Below are positions 1 to 6,656 of a stretch of DNA of 17,839 nt, piece by piece. Both the position numbers and the translations under genes were made by a program. This stretch comes from an uncultured Clostridia bacterium (GTDB lineage Bacteria; Bacillota; Clostridia; TANB77; CAG-508). The notes beneath the pieces are model-generated. The model was not told the DNA's origin and did not search any database. It saw only the letters and a program-made list of their open reading frames with translations. The first letter of the stretch is position 1; every line of letters starts with the position of its first letter. Where the stretch lies: contig CANRQH010000015.1 of NCBI GenBank assembly GCA_947632745.1, positions 1 to 17,839 of the forward strand, given 5' to 3'.

Positions 1-137
1 TTATGGATTTTTAAATGCTCTGTTAATTCATTGATTCTTGTTGTTAAAAGAGCTATTTGAACTTCTGGAGAACCAGTGTCTTTTTCGTCTCTTTTATATT
101 TTTCAATGATTTCAGCCTTTGCTTCTTTTGATATCAT
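1..137 (-). CDS. rpsO: 30S ribosomal protein S15, N-terminal part (cut by window edge)
   Basis: The first 45 codons are present and read MISKEAKAEIIEKYKRDEKD followed by TGSPEVQIALLTTRINELTE, which is the typical N-terminus of S15, a small-subunit protein that binds 16S rRNA early in assembly. The full protein is about 88 residues, so roughly half lies outside the window. ATG at 137 is preceded by AGGAGGTG. The gene has its own promoter (230-258) and an 86-nt leader that can fold. In Bacillus rpsO follows truB-ribF in the nusA-infB operon; here it is about 9 kb from truB, so the ancestral cluster appears interrupted. Confidence 0.96.
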   Translation of the reverse strand, partial: MISKEAKAEIIEKYKRDEKDTGSPEVQIALLTTRINELTEHLKIH

Positions 138-223
138 ATTTACACCTCCTACTTTTTTGCACCTTAAACTGAGTTAAATTCGGGTGTCATATTATTTAAC
201 TAAGTATAAGGAAACTTTTTACA
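138..223 (-). promoter_or_regulatory. rpsO 5' leader, possible S15 autoregulatory structure
   Basis: The leader between the predicted transcription start (about 223) and the rpsO ATG contains ACACC (about 182-187 on the plus strand as GGGTGT). It can pair with AAGGTG near 160, closing a hairpin with TTAA/TTAA in its stem, or alternatively with GGTGT inside the ribosome-binding site (about 141-148). Two mutually exclusive pairings around a ribosome site fit S15 autoregulation, which is known in several bacteria. I did not match it to a described leader class. Confidence 0.35.
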
Positions 224-229
224 GTCTAT

Positions 230-258
230 ATTTTACTACATAAATAGATATTTTGCAA
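230..258 (-). promoter_or_regulatory. rpsO promoter
   Basis: A -35 box TTGCAA (253-258) and a -10 box TAAAAT (230-235) are separated by 17 bp on the minus strand. Upstream is TTTTTCAAAAACACTTGCAA, the same layout as other native promoters in this window. Confidence 0.7.
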
Positions 259-280
259 GTGTTTTTGAAAAATTCTTAAG

Positions 281-315
281 AAAAGGGCGCCCTATATTAA
301 ACAAGGCGCCCTTTT
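281..315 (-). terminator. Rho-independent terminator of the 393-863 gene
   Basis: An 11-bp perfect inverted repeat, AAAAGGGCGCC (281-291) with GGCGCCCTTTT (305-315), has a loop of about 13 nt and ends in a short T run on the minus strand. It is far more GC-rich than the surrounding DNA and lies downstream of the 393-863 gene, upstream of the rpsO promoter. A second, weaker hairpin (GATGTG/CACATC, about 319-348) precedes it. Confidence 0.75.
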
Positions 316-318
316 GGA

Positions 319-348
319 GGTCGATGTGACAAGCGGAGCCACATCACC
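319..348 (-). repeat. Imperfect hairpin in the 3' region of the 393-863 gene
   Basis: GGTGATGTG pairs with CACATCGACC (one bulge) around a loop containing GGCTCCGCTTGT on the minus strand. It lies between the stop codon at 393 and the terminator at 281-315. Function unknown; it may be part of the transcript end of the foreign-looking gene. Confidence 0.45.
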
Positions 349-392
349 TTTTGGTTAAGTTCCGGCCTAATGTGTCCTAACGTGTTTTATAT

Positions 393-863
393 CTAAGATT
401 CCTCCTTACCAAACATCCATTCCTTCAGGTTCTGAAATATCTGCTCGATGCTTTTTTTACCCTCATTATAGAGGGCATTTGAAATATCAATTTGGCTTTG
501 AAGCAGCTCTTCGATATATTCTTCCTTACTGTCTCTTTCCTTCACACTTTCGATTTTTCCTGCCAGCCTTCTTTTACTCTCCGAGAAAAGATATTCCAAC
601 TGGCCCATTACATCCTCACATCCTGCCTCGATTTGAAAAATCTGGACTTCTCTTTCACACAGCTTCTTGTACGCCTGAACGTATTCTTCGAAGTTGGCAT
701 CTTCCTTAGGATTTGTAACCAACTCCACCATCATTCCGTCGTTAGACGGGTAGCCTGCACATTCGATTAAGCTGTCATGTTCGGGGGAGTATGTAGGTTT
801 CAAATTGACAAAACACTTGTCGCCGATACAGATTACATCCAGTTTTTCCCGCTTTGCTCTCAT
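393..863 (-). CDS. Hypothetical 156-residue protein, GC-rich and probably acquired
   Basis: I do not recognise this protein. It is acidic and soluble with no membrane segment or signal peptide. Residues 1-60 look globular (VICIGDKCFVNLKP start), and from about 60 onward it is rich in Glu, Lys and Gln with heptad-like spacing, suggesting long helices or a coiled coil; it ends in a basic/aromatic stretch (NLKEWMFGKEES). The ATG at 863 has AAAAGGAGG upstream; the stop is TAG. Base composition (roughly 43% GC by eye against under 30% around it) and codons such as CTG, CCC, AGG and CGG (codon 5) are unlike its neighbours. It carries its own consensus promoter, a palindrome near the start site and a GC-rich terminator, so it looks like a self-contained transferred unit between pheT and rpsO. 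Confidence 0.8.
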   Translation of the reverse strand: MRAKREKLDVICIGDKCFVNLKPTYSPEHDSLIECAGYPSNDGMMVELVTNPKEDANFEEYVQAYKKLCEREVQIFQIEAGCEDVMGQLEYLFSESKRRLAGKIESVKERDSKEEYIEELLQSQIDISNALYNEGKKSIEQIFQNLKEWMFGKEES

Positions 864-885
864 GTTAAAATCCTCCTTTTCGTAG

Positions 886-928
886 TGGTCATTCTCTGAC
901 CTTTGTGTGCCATGAGTTACTTACTCAT
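886..928 (-). promoter_or_regulatory. Palindrome and hairpin near the transcription start of the 393-863 gene
   Basis: ATGAGTTACTTACTCAT (912-928) is a 6-bp inverted repeat with a 5-bp centre, lying just downstream of the -10 box, where a repressor operator would sit. GGTCATTCTCTGACC (886-900) forms a second small hairpin in the leader. A regulator-binding role is inferred only from position and symmetry. Confidence 0.4.
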
Positions 929-938
929 TTCGAATTAT

Positions 939-967
939 ATTATACCATATTTTAAATTCTTTGTCAA
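939..967 (-). promoter_or_regulatory. Consensus sigma-A promoter of the 393-863 gene
   Basis: TTGACA (962-967) and TATAAT (939-944), both perfect consensus boxes, are separated by 17 bp on the minus strand. The sequence differs from the CTTGCAA-type -35 of the native promoters in this window, agreeing with a foreign origin of the gene it drives. Confidence 0.8.
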
Positions 968-1016
968 ATTATGTAAATTAAACTAATTATCACTCCCAAT
1001 TTCAAATAAGCTGTCT

Positions 1017-1075
1017 AAAAAGGACGTTCCAAATGGGGCAATGAAAGTTACCAAAAATGGACGTCCCAATTGACA
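1017..1075 (-). repeat. Intergenic repeat copy A behind pheT, terminator-like
   Basis: This 59-bp element abuts the pheT stop codon. On the minus strand it reads TGTCAATTGGGACGTCC, then a T run, and later GGAACGTCCTTTTT; the two GGACGTCC-like cores can pair with one bulge and are followed by a T run. A second copy is at 10904-10956 with 17 identical bases (GGACGTCCCAATTGACA on the plus strand). It resembles the REP-type repeats associated with tyrosine transposases in other bacteria, but no transposase gene is in the window. It may double as the pheT terminator. Confidence 0.6.
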
Positions 1076-3451
1076 TTATTTTCTTAATTCCATACCAGAT
1101 TTAGCCAAATCTTCTATAATATTTTCCATAATAGAATTTATTTCTTCATCATTTAAAGTTCTGTTTTGGTCTCCGAAGGTCAATGAATAAGCTAAACTTC
1201 TCTTATTCTTATCTAAAATATTTTTGCCTTCATATAGGTCAAATAGTTTTATATCTAATAAAAGTTTTCCTGCTTTTTTCTTTATTTTTGTTTCTATATC
1301 TTTTGAAGTTATATTTTTGTCTACCAAAATAGATAAATCTTTTTTTACAACTGGGAATTTTGAAATTTCTTTAAATTTCATTTTTCCTACTTTTTTAGCT
1401 AGTAATTTGTCTAAATTTATTTCCATTACAAATACTTTTTCTTTTTCAATTTCCGGATGAATTCTTCCTACAATTCCTACAATATCATTATTTACCGAAA
1501 TTTCTGCTGTTTGACCTGGATGAAATTCTTGAGGCATTTGCTTTGAAATAACAAAACTATACCTGTTAGCGTATCCTAAAAAGTCTAGTAGTTCTTCTGC
1601 TACACCTTTTATGTCAAAAAAGTCTACATCTTGGTTATACCCAATTTTGTTGTAATATTTTCCTGACATTAATACACATATTTTTTGGTCTTCTCCATAT
1701 ACTTCGCCTTTTTTATAAAAGCCTTTTCCAATTTCAAATAAGCATACATCTTTGTTTTCACGTGCTTTATTGTATTCATATATTTTGTATAATGATGGTA
1801 TCATGCTATACCTTAAAGTATTTCTGTCTTCTGTAATTGGGTCTAATAGTTTTAATGGTTCAAATTTATCTACAGTAAATTTTCTTACTTCTTTATCATT
1901 TATTAAAATATAAGTTAAAGTTTCATTTAAACCTAAATCACTCATTTTATGTTCTATTCTTCTTATTGTTTTGTTTACAGAACCTTGCTTCATAGGAACT
2001 ACAGGAAGCTTTCCTTGAATATTGTCTACTCCATAAATTCTGCCTATTTCTTCTACTAAATCCTCTTTTATAGAAATATCAATTCTTCTTGTTGGAACTG
2101 TAACTATAACTGATTTTTCTTTTGGTTTAGTTTCAAATTTTAATTTTTTAAATGTGTTTAATATATCTTCTTTTGAGATATTTGCTCCTAATACATCATT
2201 TATAAATTGATATTCTATTTCAATTTTCTTTTCTTGGTTTTTAGTTACATCATATTTAAACATTCCTTTAACTATTTTGGCATCAGCATATTTTTCAAGT
2301 AAATGGCATGCTCTTTCCATTGCCATATATGTTCTTGCAGGGTCTAGACCTTTTTCAAATCTATTACTTGCTTCACTTCTTAAAATTTTGTTTGAAGTTT
2401 TTCTAACCTTCACAGAGTCAAATATTGCAGCTTCTATTATTACATTTTTTGTTGTAGGTTCAACTTCTGTTGTAAGTCCTCCCATAACTCCTGCTAAACC
2501 AACTGTTTTCTTGCCATCTGTAATTACAATATCTTCTTTAGATAATTCTCTTTCTTGACCATCTAGAGTTGTTAATTTTTCTCCATCATTTGCCATTCTT
2601 ACAACTATTTTATTTCCCAAGTTGTCATTATCATAAAAATGTAAAGGTTGCCCAAGTTCTAACATTACATAGTTACTTATATCAACTACATTGTTTATTG
2701 GTCTAATTCCTGATGCTATTAATCTATTTTTTATAAAGTCTGGACTTTCTTTTATTACAACATCTTTTGCTTTTCTTGTTAAAAATAATTTACAATTTTC
2801 TGTTTCTATTTCTGTTGTAAATTCTTTAGCTATATCTTCTCCTACTTCTTTATGAGTTAAATCAGGAGTTCTTACATCTTTATCATATATACTTGAAAGT
2901 TCATATGCCATACCTAAAATGCTAAGTAAATCTCCTCTGTTTGCTGTTAGGTCAAAATCTATAACTTCATCATTTAGTTTTAAAAATTCTATTGGATTTC
3001 CTCCAATAGGTGCATTTTCTGGAAGTTCACATATTCCATTTTTATCCGCTTCTGATAAAAACTTCTTTTCTATACCAATTTCATATAATGCGCATAACAT
3101 TCCATTTGATTCTTGACCTCTTATAACACTTTTTTTAATAATTACTCCACCTGGAAGCTTAGCGCCATCTTGTGCTACAATTACTTTTAAACCTTCTCTT
3201 ACATTTGGTGCACCACATACTATATTTAAAATCTTTGTTCCAATATCTACTTTGCATAAATGTAAATGGTCAGAGTCTGGGTGACTTTTACACTCTATAA
3301 CTTTACCAATTATTAAATTTGTAGCGTCTACCAATTTTATAGCTGAATCATATTCATTTCCAACCCTTGTCATGTCTTCTGCAATTGTTGTTACATCTAA
3401 ATCTTCTGGTATATCTACATAGTCTTTTACAAAATTTAAACTTAATTTCAT
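1076..3451 (-). CDS. pheT: Phenylalanyl-tRNA synthetase beta subunit
   Basis: The 791-residue product is full length for bacterial PheT. It starts MKLSLNFVKDYVDIPEDLD. The tRNA-binding (EMAP-like) domain covers about residues 40-150 (GKVIECKSHPDSDHLHLCKV), followed by the B3/B4 editing region (about 210-380), B5 (about 400-470), the catalytic-like core, and a C-terminal ferredoxin-fold anticodon-binding domain (about 700-791, starting near FKEISKFPVVKKDLSILVD). With PheS it forms the alpha2beta2 enzyme that charges tRNA-Phe; PheT edits Tyr-tRNA-Phe and holds the tRNA. It begins 2 nt after the pheS stop, so the pair is co-transcribed and translationally coupled under the T-box. No in-frame CGG is used. 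Confidence 0.98.
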   Translation of the reverse strand: MKLSLNFVKDYVDIPEDLDVTTIAEDMTRVGNEYDSAIKLVDATNLIIGKVIECKSHPDSDHLHLCKVDIGTKILNIVCGAPNVREGLKVIVAQDGAKLPGGVIIKKSVIRGQESNGMLCALYEIGIEKKFLSEADKNGICELPENAPIGGNPIEFLKLNDEVIDFDLTANRGDLLSILGMAYELSSIYDKDVRTPDLTHKEVGEDIAKEFTTEIETENCKLFLTRKAKDVVIKESPDFIKNRLIASGIRPINNVVDISNYVMLELGQPLHFYDNDNLGNKIVVRMANDGEKLTTLDGQERELSKEDIVITDGKKTVGLAGVMGGLTTEVEPTTKNVIIEAAIFDSVKVRKTSNKILRSEASNRFEKGLDPARTYMAMERACHLLEKYADAKIVKGMFKYDVTKNQEKKIEIEYQFINDVLGANISKEDILNTFKKLKFETKPKEKSVIVTVPTRRIDISIKEDLVEEIGRIYGVDNIQGKLPVVPMKQGSVNKTIRRIEHKMSDLGLNETLTYILINDKEVRKFTVDKFEPLKLLDPITEDRNTLRYSMIPSLYKIYEYNKARENKDVCLFEIGKGFYKKGEVYGEDQKICVLMSGKYYNKIGYNQDVDFFDIKGVAEELLDFLGYANRYSFVISKQMPQEFHPGQTAEISVNNDIVGIVGRIHPEIEKEKVFVMEINLDKLLAKKVGKMKFKEISKFPVVKKDLSILVDKNITSKDIETKIKKKAGKLLLDIKLFDLYEGKNILDKNKRSLAYSLTFGDQNRTLNDEEINSIMENIIEDLAKSGMELRK

Positions 3452-3453
3452 GA

Positions 3454-4506
3454 TTAAACCTCCTCATCCTTTCTGTCAAATTGATTTAAGAAACGTACAT
3501 CATTGGTATACAAATATCTCATATCTGTAATACCATATCTAAACATAGCTAAACGGTCAATTCCTGTACCAAATGCAAATCCTCCATATTTTTCTGGGTC
3601 ATATCCATTTATTTTAAGTACATTTGGATGCACAATACCAGACCCTAAAACTTCAATCCAGCCAGTTTGCTTACAAAGGTTGCAACCTTTGCCTCCACAT
3701 TTAAAGCATGTTACATCTACCTCATAAGATGGTTCTGTAAATGGGAAATAGCTTGGTCTAAACCTTAAATCTAAATTTGCACCTATTATTTTTCTAACAA
3801 AAACTTCTAGTGTTCCTTTTAAATCTGCTAGTGATACATTTCTTTCTTTTTTATCAATTACTAAACCTTCTATTTGATTAAATTGATGAGAATGTGTTGC
3901 GTCATCTTCTCTACGATATGTTTTTCCACATGTAATCATTCTAATTGGTTCTTGATTTTTATTTGCAATCATTGTTCTTGCTTGAACCGCAGAAGTTTGA
4001 GTTCTAAGCAAGTAATTGTCTGTAATATAAAAACTATCTTGCATATCTCTTGCAGGATGACCTTCTGGTAAATTTAACCTTTTAAAACAGAACTCATCAG
4101 TTTCTAGTTCAGGTCCTTCTACTACATCATATCCCATAGATACAAATAAATCTTCCATGTCTTCTATTATTCTATTTAAAGGATGTATACTTCCTCTTTT
4201 TAATTTACTACTTGGAAGTGTAATATCAATTTTTTCTTTTTCTAATTTTTTGTTCATTTCATATTTTTTAAATTCTTCTTCTTTTTTAGAAATTAACTTT
4301 TCTAAAGTATCTCTTGCCTCATTTACAAGACTTCCGATAACAGGTCTTTCTTCTTCTGCAAGTTCTTTCATGCTTCTTAAAACAGATGTTAATTCACCTT
4401 TTTTTCCTAAAATTTTTACTTTTAATTCTTCAAGTGATTTTAAATCTGTAATTTTTTCAATTTCTTGTGCAGATTTCTTTTTGATTTCCTCAATTTTGCT
4501 TTTCAT
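3454..4506 (-). CDS. pheS: Phenylalanyl-tRNA synthetase alpha subunit
   Basis: The 350-residue product has the N-terminal coiled-coil tRNA-binding arm (about 1-90, rich in Lys and Glu) and the class II catalytic core. Visible are the SFYITDNYLLRTQTSAVQAR block, the motif 2 region (TCGKTYRREDDATHSHQFNQ, Phe/ATP site), a CxxC...CxxC cluster (CFKCGGKGCNLCKQTGW) and motif 3 (FGTGIDRLAMFRYGI) near the C-terminus. It carries out phenylalanine activation and transfer to tRNA-Phe. ATG at 4506 is preceded by AAGGAGG with good spacing. Expression is controlled by the T-box leader directly upstream, so it should rise when uncharged tRNA-Phe accumulates. Confidence 0.98.
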   Translation of the reverse strand: MKSKIEEIKKKSAQEIEKITDLKSLEELKVKILGKKGELTSVLRSMKELAEEERPVIGSLVNEARDTLEKLISKKEEEFKKYEMNKKLEKEKIDITLPSSKLKRGSIHPLNRIIEDMEDLFVSMGYDVVEGPELETDEFCFKRLNLPEGHPARDMQDSFYITDNYLLRTQTSAVQARTMIANKNQEPIRMITCGKTYRREDDATHSHQFNQIEGLVIDKKERNVSLADLKGTLEVFVRKIIGANLDLRFRPSYFPFTEPSYEVDVTCFKCGGKGCNLCKQTGWIEVLGSGIVHPNVLKINGYDPEKYGGFAFGTGIDRLAMFRYGITDMRYLYTNDVRFLNQFDRKDEEV

Positions 4507-4536
4507 AAATAATCCTCCTTCTTTTAGTTAGGTGCT

Positions 4537-4568
4537 GTCCTTTTTTAGATATTATTCTAAAAAAAGTC
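4537..4568 (-). repeat. Second hairpin in the pheS leader, downstream of the T-box terminator
   Basis: CTTTTTTTAGA pairs with TCTAAAAAAGG around an ATAATA loop on the minus strand, between the T-box terminator and the pheS ribosome site. It may protect the processed pheST mRNA end or be a secondary pause site; no clear function. Confidence 0.4.
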
Positions 4569-4570
4569 CA

Positions 4571-4617
4571 AATAAAAAAAATCCACTTCGCCTAAGCTAT
4601 TAGGACGAAATGGATTT
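4571..4617 (-). terminator. T-box intrinsic terminator before pheS
   Basis: A stem of about 17 bp (AAATCCATTTCG paired with CGAAGTGGATTT, plus CCTAA/TTAGG at the top and a short loop) runs into eight T residues on the minus strand. It is the default-off structure of the T-box and probably also ends any read-through from toxN, since no separate toxN terminator is visible. Confidence 0.88.
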
Positions 4618-4814
4618 GGTTTCGTGGTACCACCTAAATTTATTAGTTTTATTTTTTACTAACCTCATTACAGTTTTAACGGTTCAACCGCTTCTTCCTA
4701 CTTTTATTTTTCAAAAGAAGACCTAAAAAGTGAAATTTGGGTATATCTTTGCAATGACTTCCAGCCAAGGTCATTTTCTCTATGGCAATTTTTAATATAC
4801 TTACTTTGCTTTTT
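4571..4814 (-). promoter_or_regulatory. T-box riboswitch (tRNA-Phe) controlling pheST
   Basis: The conserved T-box AGGTGGTACCACG is at 4623-4635. Upstream, Stem I can be drawn: AAAAAG (4809-4814) with CTTTTT at the base, GTATAT/ATATAC in the middle, and a distal stem with an AGAGA motif and ATGAC/GTCAT hairpin. The specifier loop on the 3' side holds TTC followed by A (codon at 4732-4734), a Phe codon, matching pheST downstream. The intrinsic terminator AAATCCATTTCG...CGAAGTGGATTTTTTTT (4571-4617) competes with the antiterminator formed by the T-box. Uncharged tRNA-Phe would stabilise antitermination. Confidence 0.93.
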
Positions 4815-4840
4815 AATTGGCTTTTACATTATATGTATAT

Positions 4841-4869
4841 ATATTAACATATATTTTTTTCATTTGCAA
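4841..4869 (-). promoter_or_regulatory. pheST (T-box) promoter
   Basis: TTGCAA (4864-4869) and TAATAT (4841-4846) are separated by 17 bp on the minus strand; the start would be near 4834, just before Stem I of the T-box. The -35 box is preceded by AAAAATA, giving the AAAAATACTTGCAA motif shared with other promoters here. Confidence 0.7.
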
Positions 4870-4875
4870 GTATTT

Positions 4876-5349
4876 TTAATTTTTATTATATTCCTTGCAT
4901 TTTTCTTCCAAAAATTCAAAATTACATAAATTATACTTTTGTCTAAGCTCCTGTTTTTTAGCTAAATTATATATTTTTAAAGCTTGTTTTTTTATTTTAA
5001 ATATATGTTTATTACAATATTCATATTCTTTTTGTGTAAGTCCTCTGTATTTTATATCTGTTTCTAAACTAAATTTTTTTAATGTTATACATTCTATTGG
5101 ACAAGGAAACATAAATGAAAATCTCAATGATGATAATATATTTTTATTTTCATCATATATAATAAATGAAGATAAATATTTATTTTTATTTGATGAAACT
5201 GGTACATAATAATTTGTGTTATTTATACTCAACACAACTCCACATAAAAATTTATCTCTATTATTATAATTTATATATGGAATTTTAGCATCAAATTTTC
5301 TTAAATAATCTGTGTATTCATTATCAATATCATAAAAATTAAGTTTCAT
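4876..5349 (-). CDS. Type III toxin-antitoxin system toxin, ToxN/AbiQ-like endoribonuclease
   Basis: The 157-residue protein begins MKLNFYDIDNEYTDYLRKFD, followed by a strand reading CGVVLSINNTNYYVPVSSNK, which matches the ToxN/AbiQ fold start in my recollection of the family; the SSNK segment corresponds to the catalytic Ser/Thr-Ser-x-Lys region. ToxN of Pectobacterium has about 171 residues, so length fits. These toxins are sequence-specific RNases held inactive by a repeat RNA that they themselves cleave. The identification is strongly supported by context: three 39-bp tandem repeats and an intrinsic terminator lie directly upstream, exactly the antitoxin-terminator-toxin order of type III loci. 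ATG at 5349 follows AGGAGG with a short 3-nt spacer, which may keep translation modest. It sits between xerD and the pheST T-box. Confidence 0.9.
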   Translation of the reverse strand: MKLNFYDIDNEYTDYLRKFDAKIPYINYNNRDKFLCGVVLSINNTNYYVPVSSNKNKYLSSFIIYDENKNILSSLRFSFMFPCPIECITLKKFSLETDIKYRGLTQKEYEYCNKHIFKIKKQALKIYNLAKKQELRQKYNLCNFEFLEEKCKEYNKN

Positions 5350-5368
5350 AATCCTCCTAAAAAATGTT

Positions 5369-5388
5369 AGGAAGCTTGAAAGCTTCCT
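5369..5388 (-). terminator. Attenuating terminator between antitoxin RNA and toxin gene
   Basis: AGGAAGCT and AGCTTCCT form a perfect 8-bp stem with a UUCA loop, followed on the minus strand by AACATTTTTT. Type III loci characteristically place such a leaky terminator between the RNA repeats and the toxin gene so that antitoxin RNA greatly exceeds toxin mRNA. Confidence 0.85.
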
Positions 5389-5390
5389 AG

Positions 5391-5507
5391 AATTATCGTC
5401 CTCACTTGGGTTAGGTGGAGGAACACCCGAATTATCGTCCTCACTTGGGTTAGGTGGAGGAACACCTGAATTATCGTCCTCACTTAGGTTAGGTGGAGGA
5501 ACACCTG
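5391..5507 (-). repeat. Three tandem 39-bp repeats of the antitoxin RNA
   Basis: Copies occupy 5391-5429, 5430-5468 and 5469-5507 with no spacers; a short AATTAT remnant of a fourth begins at 5508. The copies differ at only two positions. One change turns the A-U closing pair of the AGGTG/CACCT stem into G-U and so keeps the pairing, which suggests the RNA fold is what is maintained. The absence of unique spacers rules out a CRISPR array. Confidence 0.95.
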
Positions 5508-5548
5508 AATTATTTTGTAATCTATATGATTACTCTTTTATTATATTA

Positions 5549-5577
5549 ATTTTATCACATTTTATTTACTTTTTCAA
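5549..5577 (-). promoter_or_regulatory. Promoter of the type III antitoxin-toxin locus
   Basis: TTGAAA (5572-5577) and TAAAAT (5549-5554) are separated by 17 bp on the minus strand, with ATTACTTGAAA at the -35. It lies between the xerD stop and the first antitoxin repeat, as expected for a locus transcribed from one promoter. Confidence 0.72.
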
Positions 5578-5612
5578 GTAATTTTGTATAATTATGTATA
5601 CTTTTTCAACTT

Positions 5613-6494
5613 TTATGCTCTTGGATGTGCTTTTTTGTATATATCGTTTATTCCACCATTTTGAAATTGCATATATACTTGTGTTGATGAAATATCTGAA
5701 TGTCCAAGCATTGCTTGAATTGATTTTAAGTCAGCACCATTTTGCAATAGATGTGTTGCAAATGAATGTCTTAAAGTGTGTGGTGTAATATCTTTTGTTA
5801 TGTTTGCTTGTTCTTGGTAATATTTTATAATTTTCCAAAATCCTTGTCTTGTTAGTCTTCTACCATTTAAGTTAACAAATAAAGCATTTTCTTTTTCTGT
5901 TTTAACCAAAATATTACGTGCTTGTTCTATGTATTCTTTTAATGCATTAAGACACATTTTTCCTAAAGGTATCATCCTTTGTTTATTTGAATTTTTGCAA
6001 ACTACTGTGCTTTCTTCTAAATTAACATCTTCTATATTTAAAGATATTATTTCTGTAACTCTCATTCCTGTAGCATATGCAAATTCTAACATTGCTTTAT
6101 CTCTTATACCCTTTAAATCAACATCTTTTGGTTGCTCTAATAATAACTCAACTTCTTCTGATGTTAATATACTTGGTATCCTTTTTTCTATTTTTGGAGA
6201 TTGTATATTTTCTGTTGGATCTTTTATATTCTTTTTATTTTTTACTTCATATTGATAAAACGCTCTAATTGATGCAATGTTTCTTGATATTGTTGATGGT
6301 TTTTTGTCTTGATTTTTTAAATAATCAATATAGTCTTTCATAGTTTGTTCTGTTACTTTGTTATACTTTATGTCATTCTTTACTAGGTATTGTTCAAATT
6401 GTTTTAAGTCTCTTTTATATGATTGAAGTGTATTATTTGATGCCCTTTTACTCACTTCAAGAAATTTAAAAAATTGTTTTAATTGTTTTTCCAT
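5613..6494 (-). CDS. xerD: Site-specific tyrosine recombinase XerD
   Basis: The 293-residue product has the N-terminal SAM-like core-binding domain (about 1-90, TLQSYKRDLKQFEQYL) and a C-terminal catalytic domain. The tyrosine-recombinase residues are visible: Arg near 145 in ATGMRVTEI, His-x-x-Arg near 239-242 in HTLRHSFATHLLQ, His in LGHSDISSTQVYMQF and the nucleophile Tyr near 274. XerD resolves chromosome dimers at dif with a partner recombinase. The start at 6494 is preferred over an upstream ATG at 6527 because GGAGAG lies 6 nt before it and family similarity starts there. Its position after spoIIM is conserved in Bacillus and Clostridia, favouring a housekeeping XerD over a mobile-element integrase. 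Confidence 0.93.
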   Translation of the reverse strand: MEKQLKQFFKFLEVSKRASNNTLQSYKRDLKQFEQYLVKNDIKYNKVTEQTMKDYIDYLKNQDKKPSTISRNIASIRAFYQYEVKNKKNIKDPTENIQSPKIEKRIPSILTSEEVELLLEQPKDVDLKGIRDKAMLEFAYATGMRVTEIISLNIEDVNLEESTVVCKNSNKQRMIPLGKMCLNALKEYIEQARNILVKTEKENALFVNLNGRRLTRQGFWKIIKYYQEQANITKDITPHTLRHSFATHLLQNGADLKSIQAMLGHSDISSTQVYMQFQNGGINDIYKKAHPRA

Positions 6495-6553
6495 TACTAC
6501 TCTCCATCTTATATATTTTTTATGCAATATGTATTTACATAAGTATTGTATAT

Positions 6554-6582
6554 GTTATATCAAACTAATCGAAAAAAGTAAA
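6554..6582 (-). promoter_or_regulatory. Possible xerD promoter
   Basis: TTTACT (6577-6582) and TATAAC (6554-6559) are separated by 17 bp on the minus strand in the 162-bp gap between spoIIM and xerD. An AT-only inverted repeat (AAAAAGTATTTACTTTTT, about 6572-6590) overlaps the -35 and could act as a weak spoIIM terminator. Confidence 0.45.
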
Positions 6583-6656
6583 TACTTTTTTCAAATTTTT
6601 CAAATTTTTTTATGATAATATTGTTATAGTTCATAGTTTGCAATCTAAAAATTTTA

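Larger units (their letters stand above)
5369..5542 (-). ncRNA. Type III antitoxin RNA (ToxI-like)
   Basis: The predicted transcript runs from about 5542 (7 nt past the -10 box) through three 39-nt repeats to the terminator at 5369-5388. Each repeat carries AGGTG...CACCT, which can form a short stem, followed by AAGTGAGGACGATAATT; this is the size and layout of ToxI/AntiQ repeat units (about 35-37 nt), which fold as pseudoknots and assemble with toxin into a closed complex. The RNA would neutralise the toxin encoded at 4876-5349. Confidence 0.88.

Noticed and set aside
479..770. Plus-strand reading frames opposite the 393-863 gene.
   Set aside because: The minus-strand frame has a consensus promoter, AGGAGG and terminator in the right order; the plus-strand frames have none.
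5391..5507. CRISPR array.
   Set aside because: The 39-bp copies are strictly tandem with no unique spacers and no cas genes nearby; the layout fits a type III antitoxin RNA.
5594..6268. Plus-strand reading frames opposite xerD.
   Set aside because: They are antisense shadows of a clear tyrosine recombinase with no start signals of their own.
5613..6494. xerD as integrase of a mobile element carrying the toxin-antitoxin locus.
   Set aside because: The spoIIM-xerD order is the conserved housekeeping arrangement, and no attachment-site repeats or phage genes were seen.
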